Source: Stramonita haemastoma (lineage: Eukaryota > Mollusca > Gastropoda > Neogastropoda > Muricidae). From it: DNA of 22,500 nt. Numbering within the stretch: position 1 is the stretch's first letter; the number at the start of each line of letters is the position of its first letter. The notes under the pieces were generated by a model. The model saw only the letters and a program-made list of their open reading frames with translations. It did not search any database and was not told the DNA's origin. Below, one piece after another: positions 20,044 through 22,500 of this stretch. Where the stretch lies: the NCBI GenBank assembly GCA_030674155.1, contig CM060326.1:34018681-34041180 (forward strand), read 5' to 3'. The translations under genes were made by a program, and so were the position numbers.

Positions 20044-20920
20044 TTATTGTTCTTCTGTTCATCCCACTCATTCTTTTGATTTCTCCTTGAAGCACAAACC
20101 CGAGTATCTAACAGAAGATAATTCTGCTCTGTCACGAGATTCTCTAATAGTATTCCTCCCGCAATTTTTAGCGCAGTAGTGAAAAAAAAAACCAATCCTG
20201 AAAAAAATCCCTAGTTCAACAACAGGGAAAGTGTATTATAGAACAACAAAACCCCTAAGATTTGCTGCCTTGTCTTCTGTGACATTCACATTCTGCTATT
20301 CCCAGGCTGCTCAATTTAATCTGTCCGCCCTAGCAATACCCAGAGTCGCTATGTCGCATCCTCAGGGTCGGAAGTTCACAGTAATATCAGTCTGCCGTGG
20401 GGGTACCAGCCAGAGGGGACCTGCACTGCTGCTGGGTCACTTTGCTGATGTTCAGTGGCGCCAGTTCTAAGTCTACATTCGCAGGACTTCACGTGCTAAG
20501 CCCAACACTAACGACACCGTTAGCTCAGTCTCGGAGCCAGACTGAGTGAGATGCCCACCCGAGGTGGCAACCATCACAGCGGCCTGCCAAACACTTTCTC
20601 CCGTCAACCTCCAGCCCTAAACATCCATTTACGTTTTTTGTTGTATTTTTTCTCCTTTGCATACGAGGCAAAGGCGAACAATTTGAGTCAGTAAAATCTT
20701 GCTTCTCGTTGACTAATTGCGAGTTCAAATAATTTTCTTCAACACATAGCTACCTTAAATTTTGCTGTACTCATGTGGGTAAAAGTGTTTATTCATAAGG
20801 CAAAGTAGCCATCAGTAAACTTGTCTGCAGCTAGGATTTTTTCTTAAACGGAGGGTCAAAGTGCTACTCTTACATTAGTGACATAGTAAACCAAGATCTT
20901 GTGTGCTACAAGTCTATTTG
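20044..20920. other. Non-coding stretch, no gene seen, copy B
   Basis: Partner of 8050-8930. It differs by scattered substitutions and small indels. Confidence 0.5.
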
Positions 20921-20921
20921 A

Positions 20922-20985
<64 letters not shown>

Positions 20986-20997
20986 AGAGACAGAGAC

Positions 20998-21028
<31 letters not shown>

Positions 21029-21275
21029 CAGAGACAAAGATGGAGACAGACAGAGACAGAGACAGATAGATAGACATACAGAGAAAGGAATGGAGGGAGG
21101 CATGGAGAGAGGGAGAGATGGTGAGAGAGAGAGAAAGGGGGGAATGAGAGACAAACAGAAAGAGGGGAAGACAGAGGGAGAAAGATAGGAGAGAGACAGA
21201 GACAGATATAGAGTCAGACAGACAGAGATAGGTAGACAGAAAGACATACATAGAGATTGGCAGTGACAGAGACAA
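20922..21275. repeat. (GA)n and GACAGA tract, copy B
   Basis: Partner of 8934-9390. The pure GA part is about 100 bp shorter than in copy A. Confidence 0.97.
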
Positions 21276-21390
21276 GCAAAGGGACAGAGAAATTTTCCCT
21301 GTTTCCCCCCTTCCCCTCTTTTTTTTAACACTTTACTCTCCCATTACTCTATAACGGTTTTAAAAGGGGAAAAAATCACATCTCTTTTCA

Positions 21391-21714
21391 AACATGTCCT
21401 GCCTTCGATTCGCAATCAACAGTTTAAACATTGCGTGAGCGGTTTTACTTTCATTGTTGAACTCGGGTTTTCATCCTTTTTATCCGGGGAAATGAAAATC
21501 ATGAGGAAATGAACAGGAAGCTCCGAAATGGACAAAAACAAACAAACAAACAAACAAGACAAAAGCAGCAGCCAGCAGAAACTTGGACATGTTTGTGGAA
21601 TGAACGGGACCATTACTCTTGCTTGGCAGCGACAGCAATAGAAAATGCTCTCAGTGTATCTGGGTGCATTTTCAGTGCTGTCCTTTCTGACTGCTCTAGT
21701 TGGTGGTTTTTGTG
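21391..21714 (+). repeat. L module 4 with (AAAC)n, copy B
   Basis: Partner of 9509-9835, with one or two fewer AAAC units. The similarity to copy A ends here. Confidence 0.75.
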
Positions 21715-21998
21715 GCTTTGTTGTTGTTTTTCTTGCAATTTTCTTTCAGACATTCAATCTGCTGTATTTGGCCTTCAGTGGTGGTTTGAGGTACCCTGGC
21801 CAACACTTTACAGCCCCTTCCACATTATTCTGATTCTTTCTTGTTGTCTGATTTCCTTTCTGTCTTCGCGGCCCAGTCTTTAATTGATCATCTCTGTGTC
21901 TCTGTCTCTTCCTCTGCCTATTTACATCCACTCTCTGTCTCTCTCACTCTCTCTCTCTCTATTTCACACACATACTCTCTCTCTGTCTCTGTCTCTCT
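21715..21998. other. Right flank of the duplication, no gene seen, ending in (TC)n
   Basis: Unrelated to the spacer that follows copy A. From about 21922 it becomes a TC-rich tract with CTGT and CACA interruptions, which abuts the LINE remnant. Nothing else was recognised. Confidence 0.6.
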
Positions 21999-22500
21999 CA
22001 AATACAGCCCATTGTATTATATGGTGCAGAAATTTTGGGCATGGATTCAGCGGTGACACATTATGAATGAATGCACCTCTTTGCTTTAAAGCAGTTTTAG
22101 GCTTAGACAGACGTACACCAAATGTTCTTTTGTATGGTGAAACTAATAGATATCCTCTCTCTGCTAATGCTGCTGTAACATTTTAAAATAGTGGACTAAG
22201 ATTTAACATATGGATGAGAACAGATTACCTTTTAGATCTTGCAAGATGCTTTATGATCTAGATGTCAAATGGAAAAACAACTGTGCTTCACAAATACGAA
22301 CCTGTTTATGTGAACTCGGATTTGGATTTGTTTGGTTTAATCAAGGTGTTGGAAATCGTAGAGAATTTATAAACGCTTTCAAGCAACGATTGATTGACTG
22401 CCGATGGCAGCATTGGAGTGATCACATACAAACTAGTGAAAGATATCAAATGTATAGACAATTTATAAGCACACATGATGTCAAACCTTATCTTAAGCTT
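21999..22500 (+). pseudogene. 5'-truncated, frameshifted LINE retrotransposon remnant (partial)
   Basis: Conceptual translation in three successive frames gives one degraded protein. From 22002 it reads IQPIVLYGAEILG, resembling the conserved 'LLYGSEIWG' motif at the C-terminal end of non-LTR reverse transcriptases, and meets a stop at 22068-22070. From 22091 a second frame gives LGLDRRTPNVLLYGE. From 22207 a third frame stays open to the window edge (97 codons from the ATG at 22210) with CLCELGFGFVW, NQGVG, FKQRLIDCRWQHWSDHI and a Tyr-rich end. These match, from general knowledge, the conserved post-RT region of LINEs common in molluscs and other marine invertebrates. At least two frameshifts and a stop show it is dead in the upstream part. 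The protein-like signal begins directly at a TC microsatellite, as expected of 5' truncation during insertion. The exact LINE clade is not assignable here. It could alternatively be the left edge of a larger element continuing beyond 22500. Confidence 0.8.

Overview
This window reads as non-coding, repeat-dominated DNA of an animal, most likely a mollusc and plausibly a marine gastropod. The evidence is: no prokaryote-like gene density; very long dinucleotide and tetranucleotide microsatellites; several tRNA-headed SINEs, one family ending in an (ATACA)n tail and one in an (AATC)n tail; and, at the extreme right, the 3' part of a decayed LINE coding region. The taxonomic call is inference. No host protein-coding gene, rRNA gene or functional tRNA gene can be supported. 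Nearly every long open frame is a translation of simple repeat (Ser-Leu, Cys-Val, Thr-His, Arg-Glu, Tyr-Ile or Phe-rich).

The dominant structure is a direct, head-to-tail duplication with a period of about 11.9 kb. Copy A occupies 1-9835 and copy B about 11990-21714. Their unique stretches look roughly 93-99% identical by eye, and they keep the same elements in the same order and orientation. They differ by substitutions, small indels and above all microsatellite length. A 2.15 kb spacer (9836-11990) lies between them and occurs once. Right of 21714 the sequence no longer resembles the spacer. A tandem duplication of a unit [spacer + copy] with its junction near 9835/21714 explains this and predicts spacer-like sequence just left of the window. 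A falsely retained second haplotype in the assembly is the main alternative.

Each unit is laid out in the same way: GA/GACA microsatellite; AT-rich unique DNA; (CA)n-(CTCA)n; a decayed SINE body; (CA)n; an L module; a SINE-type head plus a full SINE with (ATACA)n tail; a second L fragment; the same SINE family inverted; an R module; a SINE with (AATC)n tail between two (TC)n tracts; another R module; that second SINE family inverted; an L module with a CA/CG tract; an R module; a TA tract; a third SINE head with a (TCTG)n/(TC)n tract; unique DNA; a long GA tract; and an L module with (AAAC)n. 'L' and 'R' are my names for two short dispersed sequences that recur through the window and look like two ends or halves of one non-autonomous repeat with microsatellites at a fixed internal position.

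The spacer holds two further R-like segments, a SINE head, an interrupted CA tract, a 400 bp T/C-rich strand-asymmetric tract and a TACG/TATG tetranucleotide tract. Its middle part is unusually rich in G and C homopolymers, so sequence quality there deserves checking. The window ends in a 5'-truncated, frameshifted LINE remnant (about 21999-22500) that runs off the edge.
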